From: Chitinophagaceae bacterium
Lineage (GTDB): Bacteria > Bacteroidota > Bacteroidia > Chitinophagales > Chitinophagaceae
Reading direction: 5' to 3'
DNA length: 64,000 bases
NCBI GenBank assembly: GCA_947447465.1
Contig: CANFKE010000012.1
Coordinates: 28,537 to 92,536 of the forward strand
The position numbers were made by a program, and so were the translations under genes. The notes below the pieces were generated by a model, which was given only the letters and a program-made list of their open reading frames with translations, was not told the DNA's origin and did not search any database. This document shows positions 52,089 through 63,283 of the stretch, one piece after another (position 1 is the stretch's first letter; each line of letters opens with the position of its first letter).

Positions 52089-53420
52089 TTATTTAAGAAA
52101 AGGCAGATTTTTGCTCATAAATGATCTGGTTTCCGCATACCCTTCCTTTACAATGCCCATAATAGAGTAATCGACATATTTACGCAAATGGATATATCCG
52201 AATATTATTCCTACCAGTGTAGTAAGGAATGCACCGAATGCCACGCCATAGATATTGCCCAACAGCAAGATACCCAGATAATCGGCAGCGGCATTAACAA
52301 CCAGCATCACCAGCACCTTCTGAAAGTTGATCTGCGGCTTATGGATCACATCAAGGGTTATACCATTGAACCGGTCTATAGGATACATGATGGCAAAGAC
52401 CATGAACAACCTGTATATATTGGCGGCGGCAGTGCCATCCAGTTTATGATGGCCGAGCAGGCTGATAGGAATATCTGCGAACAACAATACCAGCAGGGAC
52501 ATAGGTATAAAGACCACCGTCAGCATACCCGAATACTTTTTGAGGATGTGCGCTACCTGCCCCATATCTTTATTATTATAGGCCGTGGCCATCCCCGACA
52601 TACCCGTGCCTACAAAACTCCTGAGCGGTATCTCCACTATCTCCATCAACCTTACGGGTAAGCCATACACCGCCAGTGCCGCAGACCCCAGCATATTTTG
52701 TATGATAAAGGTATCGGTACTGCGCAACAGAGAGGAGCTCAGAGTGGTGGCCAGGCTATACTTACCGAAGTGCGTAAGCTCCAGTATGTGCTGTTTCCGG
52801 CAACTGAATAAGGTATGCACCTTGGCACCCCAAACCAAAGCTACCGCACTGGTAAGGCAATTGGTAAGGAAGTTATAGAAGAATGCCTTTTCTATGGTCA
52901 TTTGTTTGAGCAGCACTAGCCCCCCGAATATCAGGATCATAGAACCGCTGTTGACCAACCTGAGTTTCAATATCTTACCATATTCCTCTTCGGCCTGCAG
53001 TATCCAAAAAACTACTGAAAATGGTAGGGAACTTAAAAAGGTCAGCCCTAACCATTTGACCACCAACCGAAGAGAATCGTCGGTAATAAGTTGTAAAAAT
53101 GGGAGTCCGGCAATATTGATGACACCTACAATAGCAGTTACCAATATAGCCAGCAGCCATACTGAGCCCAGAATATAGTTGGCCTCATCTCCCTTTTTTC
53201 CGGCATAGAATTTTACAGTAGCAGTACCCAGAAAGCCATTTCTTACTGCTTCACAAAGACCCAGAATAGTAAAGAAATAGAACCATTTACCCACATCACC
53301 TACCGTCAATGAAACGTATAAGAGATAAATGAACCCCAGCCCGAACATGGAAAGGATCCCATTACCGGCAAGAGCAAGAAAGTGTTTATTATTGAATCTT
53401 GACAGATCGAATCTGGGCAT
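52089..53420 (-). CDS. Polysaccharide flippase-like membrane protein (MOP superfamily)
   Basis: 443 residues with about 12 membrane segments. The general pattern (GNGILSMFGLGFIYLLYVS, TDTFIIQNMLGSAALAVYGLP, GTGMSGMATAYNNKDMGQV) resembles the Wzx/MATE-related export proteins for lipid-linked saccharides. No glycosyltransferase genes are adjacent, so the cargo is unclear. Confidence 0.8.
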   Translation of the reverse strand: MPRFDLSRFNNKHFLALAGNGILSMFGLGFIYLLYVSLTVGDVGKWFYFFTILGLCEAVRNGFLGTATVKFYAGKKGDEANYILGSVWLLAILVTAIVGVINIAGLPFLQLITDDSLRLVVKWLGLTFLSSLPFSVVFWILQAEEEYGKILKLRLVNSGSMILIFGGLVLLKQMTIEKAFFYNFLTNCLTSAVALVWGAKVHTLFSCRKQHILELTHFGKYSLATTLSSSLLRSTDTFIIQNMLGSAALAVYGLPVRLMEIVEIPLRSFVGTGMSGMATAYNNKDMGQVAHILKKYSGMLTVVFIPMSLLVLLFADIPISLLGHHKLDGTAAANIYRLFMVFAIMYPIDRFNGITLDVIHKPQINFQKVLVMLVVNAAADYLGILLLGNIYGVAFGAFLTTLVGIIFGYIHLRKYVDYSIMGIVKEGYAETRSFMSKNLPFLK

Positions 53421-53494
53421 TAGTGGTGTGTACTGTATATACTAAAATAAGCAGCTAAAATAGCATATAAATTCAATAACAACAGATTAATGAA

Positions 53495-54235
53495 TCAATA
53501 ATTGCGCTTTATCCATATAGAAGATCGCTCAACTATAGATACGAACACCACCGCAGAGAGGAAAGACCCCATAATGACATTGGCAATAAAAAGCTTATCT
53601 ATGGAGTCGGCCTCACTGGCATCGGTGTAGATATAAGAAAATACGATGCCGGCAATAAGGATGATATAGGACCAGAATTTGATCTTATTGTATTTGATCC
53701 TTTTCACTTTCATGCGAGGCAGATGTAATGCAAAAACATAGATCACCAACAGACCAATGACCGAACAAGCATATTGCAATATAATAAATACCCTGAACCC
53801 GAATAACCAGAAATTGGATTTGAAAGAATTGGGATCAAATACATTAAGATGTGTGAATGAGTCCCATACCAGATGCGATATGATACCTATCAATAATGAA
53901 GAGAGCACCACCCAAACATTCTTTCTGCAGTACCCTACCCAATTGAACAGCCGGGCAAATTCAAACCGTTCCCGCCATGCCAATGGCATATTCTCTATCA
54001 ATGACCGCCTCACTAACAAATGAAATAAAAACGCTATGATCAGTGCCAATGGAAGATCGAACCAAAAGACGCCTAACCAATTATGACTATATATCTTTTC
54101 TTTTCTGAATCCTATGAATGCTTCAAAATCGGGGGCCATACTCCCCACAATAAGTCCTGTAGCCGAGAAGTATCGGCTGTATTTCTTTTTAAGCAGCGGC
54201 AAAACAATGGCCGGATGTGCAAAAGTAAATGGCAT
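53495..54235 (-). CDS. DUF4184 family membrane protein
   Basis: 246 residues from the ATG at 54235 (MPFTFAHPAIVLPL); an upstream ATG at 54283 would add 16 hydrophobic residues but breaks the family start. Conserved features are MPFTFAHPA at the N-terminus, GLIVGSMAPDFEAF and the HLVWDSFTH segment, with about seven membrane spans. The family has no assigned function; it is distantly like metal-dependent membrane hydrolases by its His/Asp motifs. Confidence 0.88.
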   Translation of the reverse strand: MPFTFAHPAIVLPLLKKKYSRYFSATGLIVGSMAPDFEAFIGFRKEKIYSHNWLGVFWFDLPLALIIAFLFHLLVRRSLIENMPLAWRERFEFARLFNWVGYCRKNVWVVLSSLLIGIISHLVWDSFTHLNVFDPNSFKSNFWLFGFRVFIILQYACSVIGLLVIYVFALHLPRMKVKRIKYNKIKFWSYIILIAGIVFSYIYTDASEADSIDKLFIANVIMGSFLSAVVFVSIVERSSIWIKRNY

Positions 54236-54287
54236 GAACTTATATAGGAAGATTGAGTAAAATATTCGGAGAACAATATACACATCT

Positions 54288-54326
54288 TATTACAAAAAAC
54301 TAAGGATACCGGTGCGGTATCCTTAG
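54288..54326 (-). terminator. Terminator of the 2798-residue surface-protein gene
   Basis: A perfect 11-bp inverted repeat CTAAGGATACC/GGTATCCTTAG (54300-54310 with 54316-54326) with a 5-nt loop is followed on the minus strand by T6. Confidence 0.9.
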
Positions 54327-54349
54327 TATAATGATGGATAACTAATTGT

Positions 54350-57300
54350 TTATTCTTTTACCAGACGTTGCGTCACCTTCTGGCTGCCCTGTGTTAATTC
54401 TACCATATATACACCAGCTGCAAATGTGCTCAACGGAACACTGATGGTACCATTCTGCTGCTGACCCAGATCATTATTAAATATGCATACACCTGTGATA
54501 TCCATAACACGCACATTTACCTGCTCTTTCTTGCCCGACGTAAAGCTGATCTTTACATCATCAGTTGCCGGGTTTGGCGTCATGCTTACAGCAAGTGGCT
54601 TAACAACAGCCGGCGCAGCAGACTTCATGGCCAGTTCAAAACGATCGCCCTGAGTAGCATTGTCTTTGCCGATAGAGAAAGGATATTCAGTACCTGCATT
54701 CAATTCAACATACTTACCCAATAACTTATCATGCAATACCAACTTACCACCTTCAGGCACAGCAACATTATCAGCACGGATAATGAATTGCTGCTGGTAA
54801 CTACTGGTAATACCCAATGGAACTACCTTCTCTGCCGAGAACGGACGGCTGTCGATTGCCAGTTTGTGATCGTCTGTAGATGTAGAATAGAAATTGAAGT
54901 TAGCGATACCCATAGGCTTAACAGCATCATATACCCTGTCATCATTATCGGTAGCCTTGTCGTTAAAGTCGAGTTGAAGTCTGTCCCAAACATGATAGTT
55001 CTCGTCATATACGGCAAGTGTGGTATAATCTACCGGTGCTCTGAAGAGGTAATTAGATACACTGGCAGACTTATCACTTTCTGTAAAGTCTATATGAGCA
55101 CCATTGCTGGCAGCTTTTACCTGAACGCTGGTGTTGGCCTCAACATAGTAAGAGACCGGAGAAGAAGTACCAAGTCCTACCGTTATAAAGTTACCACCGA
55201 CACCCATTGCAGGATCGAATACATAGAATGCTGCTCCGGTGATCTGACCGGCAGCTCTTGCGTTCCATAGTATTGTACCCATATCAACAGGAGACGGATA
55301 AGGATTACCCACCATGTTAAAGCTTTGGTGAACAGTATCTGAGCCTTGTGACAAGGTGATCGTAACATTTCCCTGATGAACATGACCGGTCATACCAACT
55401 ACAACAGGAGAAGGAGTATAACCACCACCCAATGCACCATAACCCAGACCTTCATCCTTGGCACCTCTGAAGAACAAGCGGATACCCTGACCCGGATGCA
55501 ACATATTAGAATCAGCAGCACCACTATTGATCTTAGTGAATGGTCTCCAACCTGGATCATTACCTATAGCAGAGTTACTCATTGCAGGAACCAACCTGTA
55601 TGCTGAAGGGGCATTAGAACCGGTAGTTCTGAAACCATTAGCAGCACCACCGGAACCGGTTATGTCTATATATGTTTGAATCTGACTCAATGAGATCGTA
55701 TCAGCGAACGGATGACTCCAGAAACGATATCTGCGGTAACCGCCCATTACATACTGATCGACCTTAACCTTACCTGATATTGCAGCCCCGCTTGGTGGCA
55801 ATGCGGCTATTCTTGCAGTTGAATTTGTATCTGTAGAAGCCAGTTCAAGACTATCGTTAGTGGTAAGTGTACCTGCAGTAAGCGTAAGAGTACTACCTAT
55901 TACCAAACGAGAACCAGTATTGATAGTAGCACCTGCGCTATTGTTCAAAGTAAGGTTATTAGTCTTACCGGTACCCGTAATGGTCTGAGCTGATGTACCA
56001 TTCAATACTACCGAACCACTACCCTGCACACTATTACTGTTATTATAATCTCCCTTAACATCAATTTCACCACCACCATCAATGACCAATACTCCACCAC
56101 TGGTAATATTCAGATCTTTTGCAGTTGCAGTGAAAGATGATGGTATCTCAGGGTCAAAACCACTGATCACTGAAGTAATAGTTACATTATCTGAAGCGGT
56201 AGGCACAAAACCACAGCTCCAGTTAGTAGTTCTGTTCCACTCAGACTCATGCCCTGATGTACCACCTACCCATGCCATAGGCGTAGGATCAATAGTGACC
56301 GTTGTGCCTACTGCTGTAGTACATACTGCATTATGGGCATCAATGATCAGGTAGTTACGGGCACTCGATATAGCTCCGGTACTCAGGTTGTTGGTAGTAC
56401 CACTGAAGGTGAAACTATTTGCAGCACCACCATTTATCTGATAAGATACAGTTGCGCTATCGGTACCTGCAAAGTCTATACTACCAGCATAACCTGCACA
56501 AGGTGTATGCACTGCAGTAACAGAAACCGAAGGTATTGCATGTACAATAACATGAACCGGGTAAGGAGCGCTGGTACATGCACCATTAGATAACGTAAGT
56601 GTTCCATCGAAAGAACCTGCGCCACCTGCCGGATTAAAATTTAATGTTACTGACGAACCTGACAATGTAGCAGCAGTGATATTACTGAAACCACCGTCGC
56701 TCAATGCCGTAGCATTCCACGTAACACTATATGCATTAGGAGAACCTGCAATGCTGCTCAAACCAACTGATGCCTCAGTAGTTGGCTGGCAGATATTAGG
56801 CATAGCCGAGCTGACGGATGCAGATGGCGTTGTTGTAACAACGGATGTACCATTCATATTTGACTGACAACCTCCGGGGCCTGTAGCCACAACCGAATAA
56901 GTACCCGCTATTGCAACTGAGCTATATGATAGTGTGGTAGAAGTACCGCTTAATGTGGCAACCACAGTTGAACCTCTCTTCAGATCATATGAGTAGCCGG
57001 AGTTTTGAGAGCCATCTAATCCGAGAATAACGCCGGCTGCAGAGCAACCATTACCTCCGGTAAGATTATAAACAGCAGGATATGCACCGACCGTTACAGT
57101 ATTTGAAGTTACCGGTGCACTAGTACAACCTAAGCCGGGGTAAGTAACAGAAAGAGTATATGAACCCGTTGCTGCAGAAGTAGTAGGTGTAAATACAACT
57201 GATGAAGTTGAAGAGGTAGTAGAATAACTATCAGGACCACTCCAATTATAGGATACGATAGAACCGCTGCCACTCTCCCCTACACTGGTAAGTGTTATTG

Positions 57301-60300
57301 AACCTGCACCAACACAGAATCCGGATGGTGCGGTAACAGAAGTAACAGTAGGTAATGCATTGACGGTTACAGTAGTTGTACCACTACCCATAGATGAGCA
57401 ACCATTAACACTAACACCGCTAACCGAATAGGTAGTTGTAGTTGTTGGTGCAGCACTAACTGCCGAACCTGTAGTAGCATTTAACGATGCGGCAGGCGAC
57501 CAGGAGTAGGTAGCCGCACCTGAAGCAGTTACAGAAGTAGAAGCGCCAACACACATTGTTCCTGCAGTTGGGGTAACAGACACCACCGGAGCAGGATATG
57601 CAGTGACAGTGTTAGTTCCCACACAACCTGCAGCAGATGTTCCTGTTACGGTGTAGGTTGTTGATGCAGTTATTGTAGAAATAGGAGTAACAGTTGCTCC
57701 GGTATAGACATTTAATCCGGAAGCTGGAGTCCATGAATAAGAAGTACTTGCACCAGTCGCAGTCATAGAAGCACCTGCACAACCTGCAGATGGTAGTGTT
57801 ACTATAGGCAATGGATTTACAGTTAGCGTAGTGGTATTGCTTCCTCCCAATGTGCAACCGCTGTAAGCATCTATGACCGTACCAACATAACCGGTAGTGG
57901 TGGACAATCCTGAAGAGACTACAGAAGAACCTGTAGTAGCACTCAGAGCTGTAGCAGGAGACCAATAGTAATTGTAGGAAGGACGTTCAAAACGATAACC
58001 TGTACCTGTTTGAGCATTCAGTTGGTATGAAGAAGTAAAGTTTCTTCCAGGAACAGTATAACCTATAGAACCGCTATTATCCTGAATTCCGCATGTAGGA
58101 GTATGTGTGGAACCAAAGTTTGCTCTTGTAACATAAACATCTATCATGTTAGAACCTTCATACAAAACTATCTGACCATTATTATAGTTACTTGTATAAG
58201 TAGCTACATCATAACCGGCAACATTATTGTAACTGATCACAAATTTTCTATTGGGCGCTGAACCAACTGTCGTGTACTTTATGTTTCCACCATAACCCGT
58301 ATTGAGGTCTGCCCAGAACATAGCTATCATAGCTGCCGGAACAGATGAACCGGAGGCAGTAGGAATAGAAACTGGTGTATAATCACCCGATGTAAGTTGG
58401 GTGCCAAAATTTACATATCCATTATTTCCTATGTAAACTGTTGTATAGTTAGTTCCAAAGAAGTTAAAAGTAAAAGGAATAGTTGCTGCTGTTGATCCAT
58501 CATCACCGGCAGCAAGTGCAGTACCTGTTGTATCAAACAACTGATAGTTAATAGCATGAACAACATATGCCGAAGTACCTGTAGCCGGAGATACCGATTC
58601 TGATAATGTTGCTGCTGCTCCTGAACAAATTGAAGATGGACTTGCAGATGCCGTTACAGTTGGCGTAGCATCAACAGAAACAAACAGATAACCAGTTGGT
58701 GCAGTACACCCGCCAACAGTTGCTGTGAAAGTATATATACCAGATGCTGCTGTTGTTACAGAGCTGATAGTTGGGTTCTGAGCAGCACTTGTAAAGCTAT
58801 TAGGACCTGTCCAAGAATACGTACCACCAGAGCTAGTTCCGGAGGTCAATGAAAGTGTGCCACCACTGCAGACAGGACCTGTTAGCCCACCACTGTTATA
58901 AGCAAGTGTTACAGCAGTTCCATTTGATGTCCAGGCTTTTGTAGCCGGGCTGCCACATCCATTACTATATGTAATTGTTGCAGTTCCGTTACCGATAGCT
59001 CTAACTAAACCGGTAGTAGATCCCACAGAAGCAACAGAAGAATTACTACTGGTCCATAAACCACCGGTAGTAGCATCAGCAAGTGTGGAAGTGGCACCAA
59101 CACAAGCACTGGCGGTTCCTGTAATTGTTGCCGGGGAAGAATTGCCAATGGACATAGGATAAGAAACAGTACAAGTACCAATAGTATAAGTTATATTAAA
59201 AAAGCCTACTGTTGACTGAGCATAAACTACACCAGAACTATTGACGGTAGCTAATGCGGTATTAGAGCTTGTCCATGAACCACCACCGATCGCATCAGAC
59301 AAAGTTGTAGTTTGATTGATGCAGACAGAAGCATTACCCGTTACAGCGGTTGGCTGTGTATTAATAGTTACAGATCTTGTGGCTGCTGTTCCACAACCCG
59401 TAGAATATGAAATAGTGACAGACCCTACACTTACGCCTGTTACTATGCCAGAAGCATCTACTGAGGCAATAGAGGTATTAGCAGATGACCATGTACCTCC
59501 AGCTACAGTATTTGTAAGTGTAGTAGATAGTCCATTGCATACTGAAGGTGTTGCGGGAGCAATAGTTGCCGGATTGAGTACATTAAGTAAAGAGTATGTT
59601 TGTGTACAACCTACAGTCGCATAAGAAAGAGTAGCTGATCCTGCAGTAGCACCACCTGTTGCCACTCCACTACTGTTTATAGTTACAATTGCACTATTGC
59701 TGGTTGACCATGTTCCACCTCCCACAGCATTAGATAAAGTAAGAGATGTACCTTGACAAATAGATGTAGGGCTACCTACGGCCGTAATTGCGGGAGTTGA
59801 CGTAACTGTAACCGGAGTGCTGGTAGCACTTGATCCGAAATAGCAAGACAGTGTGCACTTATAGCTTTCTGAAGCTGCAGTAACAGTAGCTGTATACGTA
59901 GCATTTGTTGCACCTGAAATTGCAGTATATCCGCTACCCGTGTTTTTATACCACTGACAAGTTATTCCAGAAGAGGATATTGCAGATGATAATGACATAA
60001 CACTGGTGTAAGGAGCGCAGCCGCTAGAAACAGATGCAACAGCGTTACCAGGAGATGGTGTGCCGGAGCAAGGAGCCGGTGTAGTACATACTACATTCGC
60101 ACTCCATCCGGAAGCAGTAATTGATCCATCTGAATGCCATTGGAAAGTCAGAGATCCATCAGCGGCAGTAGAGGTTATAACACCAGAAGTACCGGGTAGT
60201 GTATTGTAGTATGTTCCGACTAAAGTTGCGCCAGTACTATTACCATTGAATACACTAAGATAATCACAACAAGACTCACTTGCGAAACTGTTGAAAGTAA

Positions 60301-62746
60301 CACTTACCTTATTACCCGGAGTTGACGGATAGATAGTATAGATGTAATCTTCTGAATTAGAATATCCACCTCCTGAGCCTCCGCTTGAGTAAAAGAGGGC
60401 ATTACACGTTGAGATGGAGCCATTTGACATAGTGATACAAGTAGGCACCTCGCAATATGCAGGAAATGAATTGCTACTCAAACCAGATGCAGAACAAGTT
60501 ACTGTACATCTGAAATAAGTAGATGTGCTACCCGTTGCACTATAAGTTGAATTTGTTGCACCTGCAATTGAACTCCATGTACTATTATCGGGAGATGACT
60601 GCCATTGGAAGGTTAATCCACCAGAAACAGTTAATCCAGACAGAGATAATGTAGATGCAAAAGACCCGCAACTTCCTCCGCCAGAAGAAACTGTTGTCCC
60701 TGCAGTAGGTGTACCGGAACAAACCGGCGCACCAGTACCTGTCACTGTAATTGAAGTAGCAGAGGCCAATCCTCCACCGGTGATAGTAATGGTGCCTGAA
60801 TAAGAAATGGAAGATGATGGACTAAATCTTACAGGAATAGTGTATGAAGTAATTGAAGTTCCTGAGTAAGTATATCCGTATGAAGAGACCCACGAAGTTC
60901 CATTGTTAACTTGGAAATTTGAAGGAGCAGATATGGTAATTGTGCTACCTGATGTGAGATTATAACCAGTAATGGCAACATTCTGTGTTGAGGATGTTGT
61001 ACCTGTTGTTACAGTTCCAAATGCAACAGAAGTGGGAGTTGGATTAACTTGTGGTGGACCAGGCACACAAACGACTGTAGCAGTCCAACCGGAATATGTA
61101 ACTGAACCATCCGATGTAAATTTGAAAGTCAAAGATCCATCAGCTGCGCTTGAAGTAATAACCGTTGGTGCAGTTACATCGTAGGTGCCAATCAATGTTG
61201 CACCAATGCTATTACCATTATATGCATAGAGGTGATCACAGCATGTTTCAACAGTGAATGCAGTAAAAGTAACCCTTATCAAACTACCTGGTGTTCCGGG
61301 ATAAAATGTATAAACACCTGATTCATTATTAGAATATGATCCGGATGCGCCATTACTGGAATAAAAAGTAGCGCCACAGGTTGTTAATGTAGTTGTGCCA
61401 GATACAGGCATATTAACACACGGTCCAACTGTAACTGTATTTGTTGTTGCAGCTGTACAGCCTGAAGAAGATGTTCCGGTAAGTGTATATACGGATGTTG
61501 TTAGCGGAGATGATGTTACTGTGGCACCTGTAGAAGGAGAAACAGATGACGTTCCTGCCCAACTATAAGAAACAGCACCACTTCCGGTTAGAGTGACCAA
61601 TGAACCAGAACAAACAGTTGAGGAAGATGGTGTGATGACAGGAGATGGAATTACAGTTGTAAATGCATAAGAAGCTGTGTTAGTACAAGTATTTGTAGCA
61701 GTAACATTTACAGAATAAGTAGCAGTAGTTCCAGGAGGAATAGTGAGTGTAGAAGTTGCAGAACCAGAAGTACCTGCAGTAGGTGTCCATGCATAAGAAG
61801 ATATTGATCCAGAACCGATTGCACTTGAACAAATCAATTTTGGTGTAGTACAAGAAGCAGAATAACTAATTGCTGCGGTAGGGGTTGCCAAAACCGTAAA
61901 TACAGCTCTGCTGGAACATCCAGTAGAGGTAGTACCAGTAACTGAATATGCAGTTGTGACTGATGGAGTGCCATTGACAGTAGCACCAGAGGTTGATGAC
62001 AAACCTGTTGAAGGAGTCCAAGCGTATGTTCCACCTACTCCGGCACCAGAAGCAGTTATAGAACGACCACAAAAACTACCCGTAGAAGAAGTTGTAATTG
62101 AAGGATTAGAAATTACTGTAACCGATGATGTAACAGTGCATCCACCAACAACATAACTAACAGTTGCAGTTCCAGCTGTAACACCAGACGTTACCACCCC
62201 ACCGGAAACAGAAGTTCCTGACAAACCAGAAATTGACCATACACCCCCACTACCCGTACCAGTATAAGTTAAGCTCGAAGAAGAGCTTGGACATAAAGTC
62301 AATGGGTTAGGACTAAGACCATTGATGGTTATTAATTTAGTTGCTGTTGTTACAGATCCGGCAGTAACACAACCAGTAGTACTCCAACTTAACACACAAA
62401 ACAGATAGTGGGTTCCACCGGCCCATCCTGTTGTAGCCGGTGTGTAGGGAGTCGGTGTTGCATTTGCACCATTTACATAACTGACTGTAGTTGTTTGTCT
62501 AACAGTAGCTGTCCCGGTAGCAGTTGAATTAGTGGCATTGTCATACCATGTCACTGTTACAGTGATCGTACCATTGGCACCGCAAGTTGCCCCCATAGTA
62601 GATGTGGCTGTAAGTGATGTGCCAGATGCTCCGGCGCATAATGTTTGCGTAGCTCCAGCAATTACAACCGAAGAAGGAACTGCCCTGGCAGCTTGTGCTA
62701 CGTAACCTAAAATCATTAACGCGAAAAAGAGGTAGATTTTTTTCAT
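54350..62746 (-). CDS. Giant T9SS surface protein with Ig-like, CUB-like and nidogen-like regions
   Basis: 2798 residues with a signal peptide ending near QAARA. Many Ig-like/PKD-type modules (GGxWxSSNxxxATV, SYSWTPA) fill most of the length. Two CUB-like modules are visible at about 442-558 and 770-890, each with a Cys-Cys pair (VETCCDHLYAYNGN, SESCCDYLSVFNGN). A nidogen-like or choice-of-anchor region lies at about 1390-1590 (FNFFGTNYTTVYIGNNGYVNF, AMIAMFWADLNT). The last 640 residues are related to the C-terminus of the 4085-10942 protein, ending in a T9SS type A sorting domain (VSMTPNPATDDVKI ... GVYMVELTQG ... QRLVKE). An adhesin-like role is inferred. The C-terminus is near-identical to the next gene's. 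Confidence 0.9.
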   Translation of the reverse strand: MKKIYLFFALMILGYVAQAARAVPSSVVIAGATQTLCAGASGTSLTATSTMGATCGANGTITVTVTWYDNATNSTATGTATVRQTTTVSYVNGANATPTPYTPATTGWAGGTHYLFCVLSWSTTGCVTAGSVTTATKLITINGLSPNPLTLCPSSSSSLTYTGTGSGGVWSISGLSGTSVSGGVVTSGVTAGTATVSYVVGGCTVTSSVTVISNPSITTSSTGSFCGRSITASGAGVGGTYAWTPSTGLSSTSGATVNGTPSVTTAYSVTGTTSTGCSSRAVFTVLATPTAAISYSASCTTPKLICSSAIGSGSISSYAWTPTAGTSGSATSTLTIPPGTTATYSVNVTATNTCTNTASYAFTTVIPSPVITPSSSTVCSGSLVTLTGSGAVSYSWAGTSSVSPSTGATVTSSPLTTSVYTLTGTSSSGCTAATTNTVTVGPCVNMPVSGTTTLTTCGATFYSSNGASGSYSNNESGVYTFYPGTPGSLIRVTFTAFTVETCCDHLYAYNGNSIGATLIGTYDVTAPTVITSSAADGSLTFKFTSDGSVTYSGWTATVVCVPGPPQVNPTPTSVAFGTVTTGTTSSTQNVAITGYNLTSGSTITISAPSNFQVNNGTSWVSSYGYTYSGTSITSYTIPVRFSPSSSISYSGTITITGGGLASATSITVTGTGAPVCSGTPTAGTTVSSGGGSCGSFASTLSLSGLTVSGGLTFQWQSSPDNSTWSSIAGATNSTYSATGSTSTYFRCTVTCSASGLSSNSFPAYCEVPTCITMSNGSISTCNALFYSSGGSGGGYSNSEDYIYTIYPSTPGNKVSVTFNSFASESCCDYLSVFNGNSTGATLVGTYYNTLPGTSGVITSTAADGSLTFQWHSDGSITASGWSANVVCTTPAPCSGTPSPGNAVASVSSGCAPYTSVMSLSSAISSSGITCQWYKNTGSGYTAISGATNATYTATVTAASESYKCTLSCYFGSSATSTPVTVTSTPAITAVGSPTSICQGTSLTLSNAVGGGTWSTSNSAIVTINSSGVATGGATAGSATLSYATVGCTQTYSLLNVLNPATIAPATPSVCNGLSTTLTNTVAGGTWSSANTSIASVDASGIVTGVSVGSVTISYSTGCGTAATRSVTINTQPTAVTGNASVCINQTTTLSDAIGGGSWTSSNTALATVNSSGVVYAQSTVGFFNITYTIGTCTVSYPMSIGNSSPATITGTASACVGATSTLADATTGGLWTSSNSSVASVGSTTGLVRAIGNGTATITYSNGCGSPATKAWTSNGTAVTLAYNSGGLTGPVCSGGTLSLTSGTSSGGTYSWTGPNSFTSAAQNPTISSVTTAASGIYTFTATVGGCTAPTGYLFVSVDATPTVTASASPSSICSGAAATLSESVSPATGTSAYVVHAINYQLFDTTGTALAAGDDGSTAATIPFTFNFFGTNYTTVYIGNNGYVNFGTQLTSGDYTPVSIPTASGSSVPAAMIAMFWADLNTGYGGNIKYTTVGSAPNRKFVISYNNVAGYDVATYTSNYNNGQIVLYEGSNMIDVYVTRANFGSTHTPTCGIQDNSGSIGYTVPGRNFTSSYQLNAQTGTGYRFERPSYNYYWSPATALSATTGSSVVSSGLSTTTGYVGTVIDAYSGCTLGGSNTTTLTVNPLPIVTLPSAGCAGASMTATGASTSYSWTPASGLNVYTGATVTPISTITASTTYTVTGTSAAGCVGTNTVTAYPAPVVSVTPTAGTMCVGASTSVTASGAATYSWSPAASLNATTGSAVSAAPTTTTTYSVSGVSVNGCSSMGSGTTTVTVNALPTVTSVTAPSGFCVGAGSITLTSVGESGSGSIVSYNWSGPDSYSTTSSTSSVVFTPTTSAATGSYTLSVTYPGLGCTSAPVTSNTVTVGAYPAVYNLTGGNGCSAAGVILGLDGSQNSGYSYDLKRGSTVVATLSGTSTTLSYSSVAIAGTYSVVATGPGGCQSNMNGTSVVTTTPSASVSSAMPNICQPTTEASVGLSSIAGSPNAYSVTWNATALSDGGFSNITAATLSGSSVTLNFNPAGGAGSFDGTLTLSNGACTSAPYPVHVIVHAIPSVSVTAVHTPCAGYAGSIDFAGTDSATVSYQINGGAANSFTFSGTTNNLSTGAISSARNYLIIDAHNAVCTTAVGTTVTIDPTPMAWVGGTSGHESEWNRTTNWSCGFVPTASDNVTITSVISGFDPEIPSSFTATAKDLNITSGGVLVIDGGGEIDVKGDYNNSNSVQGSGSVVLNGTSAQTITGTGKTNNLTLNNSAGATINTGSRLVIGSTLTLTAGTLTTNDSLELASTDTNSTARIAALPPSGAAISGKVKVDQYVMGGYRRYRFWSHPFADTISLSQIQTYIDITGSGGAANGFRTTGSNAPSAYRLVPAMSNSAIGNDPGWRPFTKINSGAADSNMLHPGQGIRLFFRGAKDEGLGYGALGGGYTPSPVVVGMTGHVHQGNVTITLSQGSDTVHQSFNMVGNPYPSPVDMGTILWNARAAGQITGAAFYVFDPAMGVGGNFITVGLGTSSPVSYYVEANTSVQVKAASNGAHIDFTESDKSASVSNYLFRAPVDYTTLAVYDENYHVWDRLQLDFNDKATDNDDRVYDAVKPMGIANFNFYSTSTDDHKLAIDSRPFSAEKVVPLGITSSYQQQFIIRADNVAVPEGGKLVLHDKLLGKYVELNAGTEYPFSIGKDNATQGDRFELAMKSAAPAVVKPLAVSMTPNPATDDVKISFTSGKKEQVNVRVMDITGVCIFNNDLGQQQNGTISVPLSTFAAGVYMVELTQGSQKVTQRLVKE

Positions 62747-63283
62747 AAGACGATTGATTTAGGAACTGGTTAAAAAATAATTGAATATCGAATCAGTATT
62801 GCTATTAATTACTATTATCAAGAACTACATTAACTAGTAGTTACTGCAATCTAAGCAAATATTTTGAACATTTAAAGTTGTATGATTTTATGAATTAATC
62901 AATATGTATTAATTTATAATAGAAATTTTGTAGAAAAATATTATAATAACAATATATTTTGGTCATAAATCCATGACTATCAGTGTTTTAAAAGATTTAT
63001 TTTCCAAAATATGCAAATTGAAATTAAATAATACTGAATATATTGCATATCAATAACAAAATAAAATTCAATAAAATGACATTATTGTGACATTTAATTA
63101 GAGAATATAATTTTGATAGTATTAGGTTATATAAAAATGGGGTAATTGATCGTTAACTTATTTACTGAGGATCAAACAGATACTACTTGTTTAATGTATT
63201 ATTGAAAGACTATTGACTTTTATGAAAAGAGAAAGGGATCCAATGGATCCCTTTCTCTTTTCATAAATAAATAAAAATATTAA
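62747..63283. other. AT-rich intergenic region (537 bp)
   Basis: Upstream of the 2798-residue protein gene, downstream of its tandem paralogue. Very AT-rich. No ORF, no clear -7/-33 pair and no copy of GTTCATGAAC. A terminator occupies 63222-63264. Confidence 0.6.
63222..63264 (-). terminator. Terminator of the partial surface-protein gene
   Basis: A perfect 20-bp inverted repeat (63222-63241 with 63245-63264) with a 3-nt loop, containing GGGATCC next to the loop and A/T-rich ends. The longest stem in the window. Confidence 0.92.

Noticed and set aside
54731..55270. 179-codon plus-strand ORF inside the 2798-residue gene
   Set aside because: Antisense of a conserved T9SS region; no sensible domain, no promoter.
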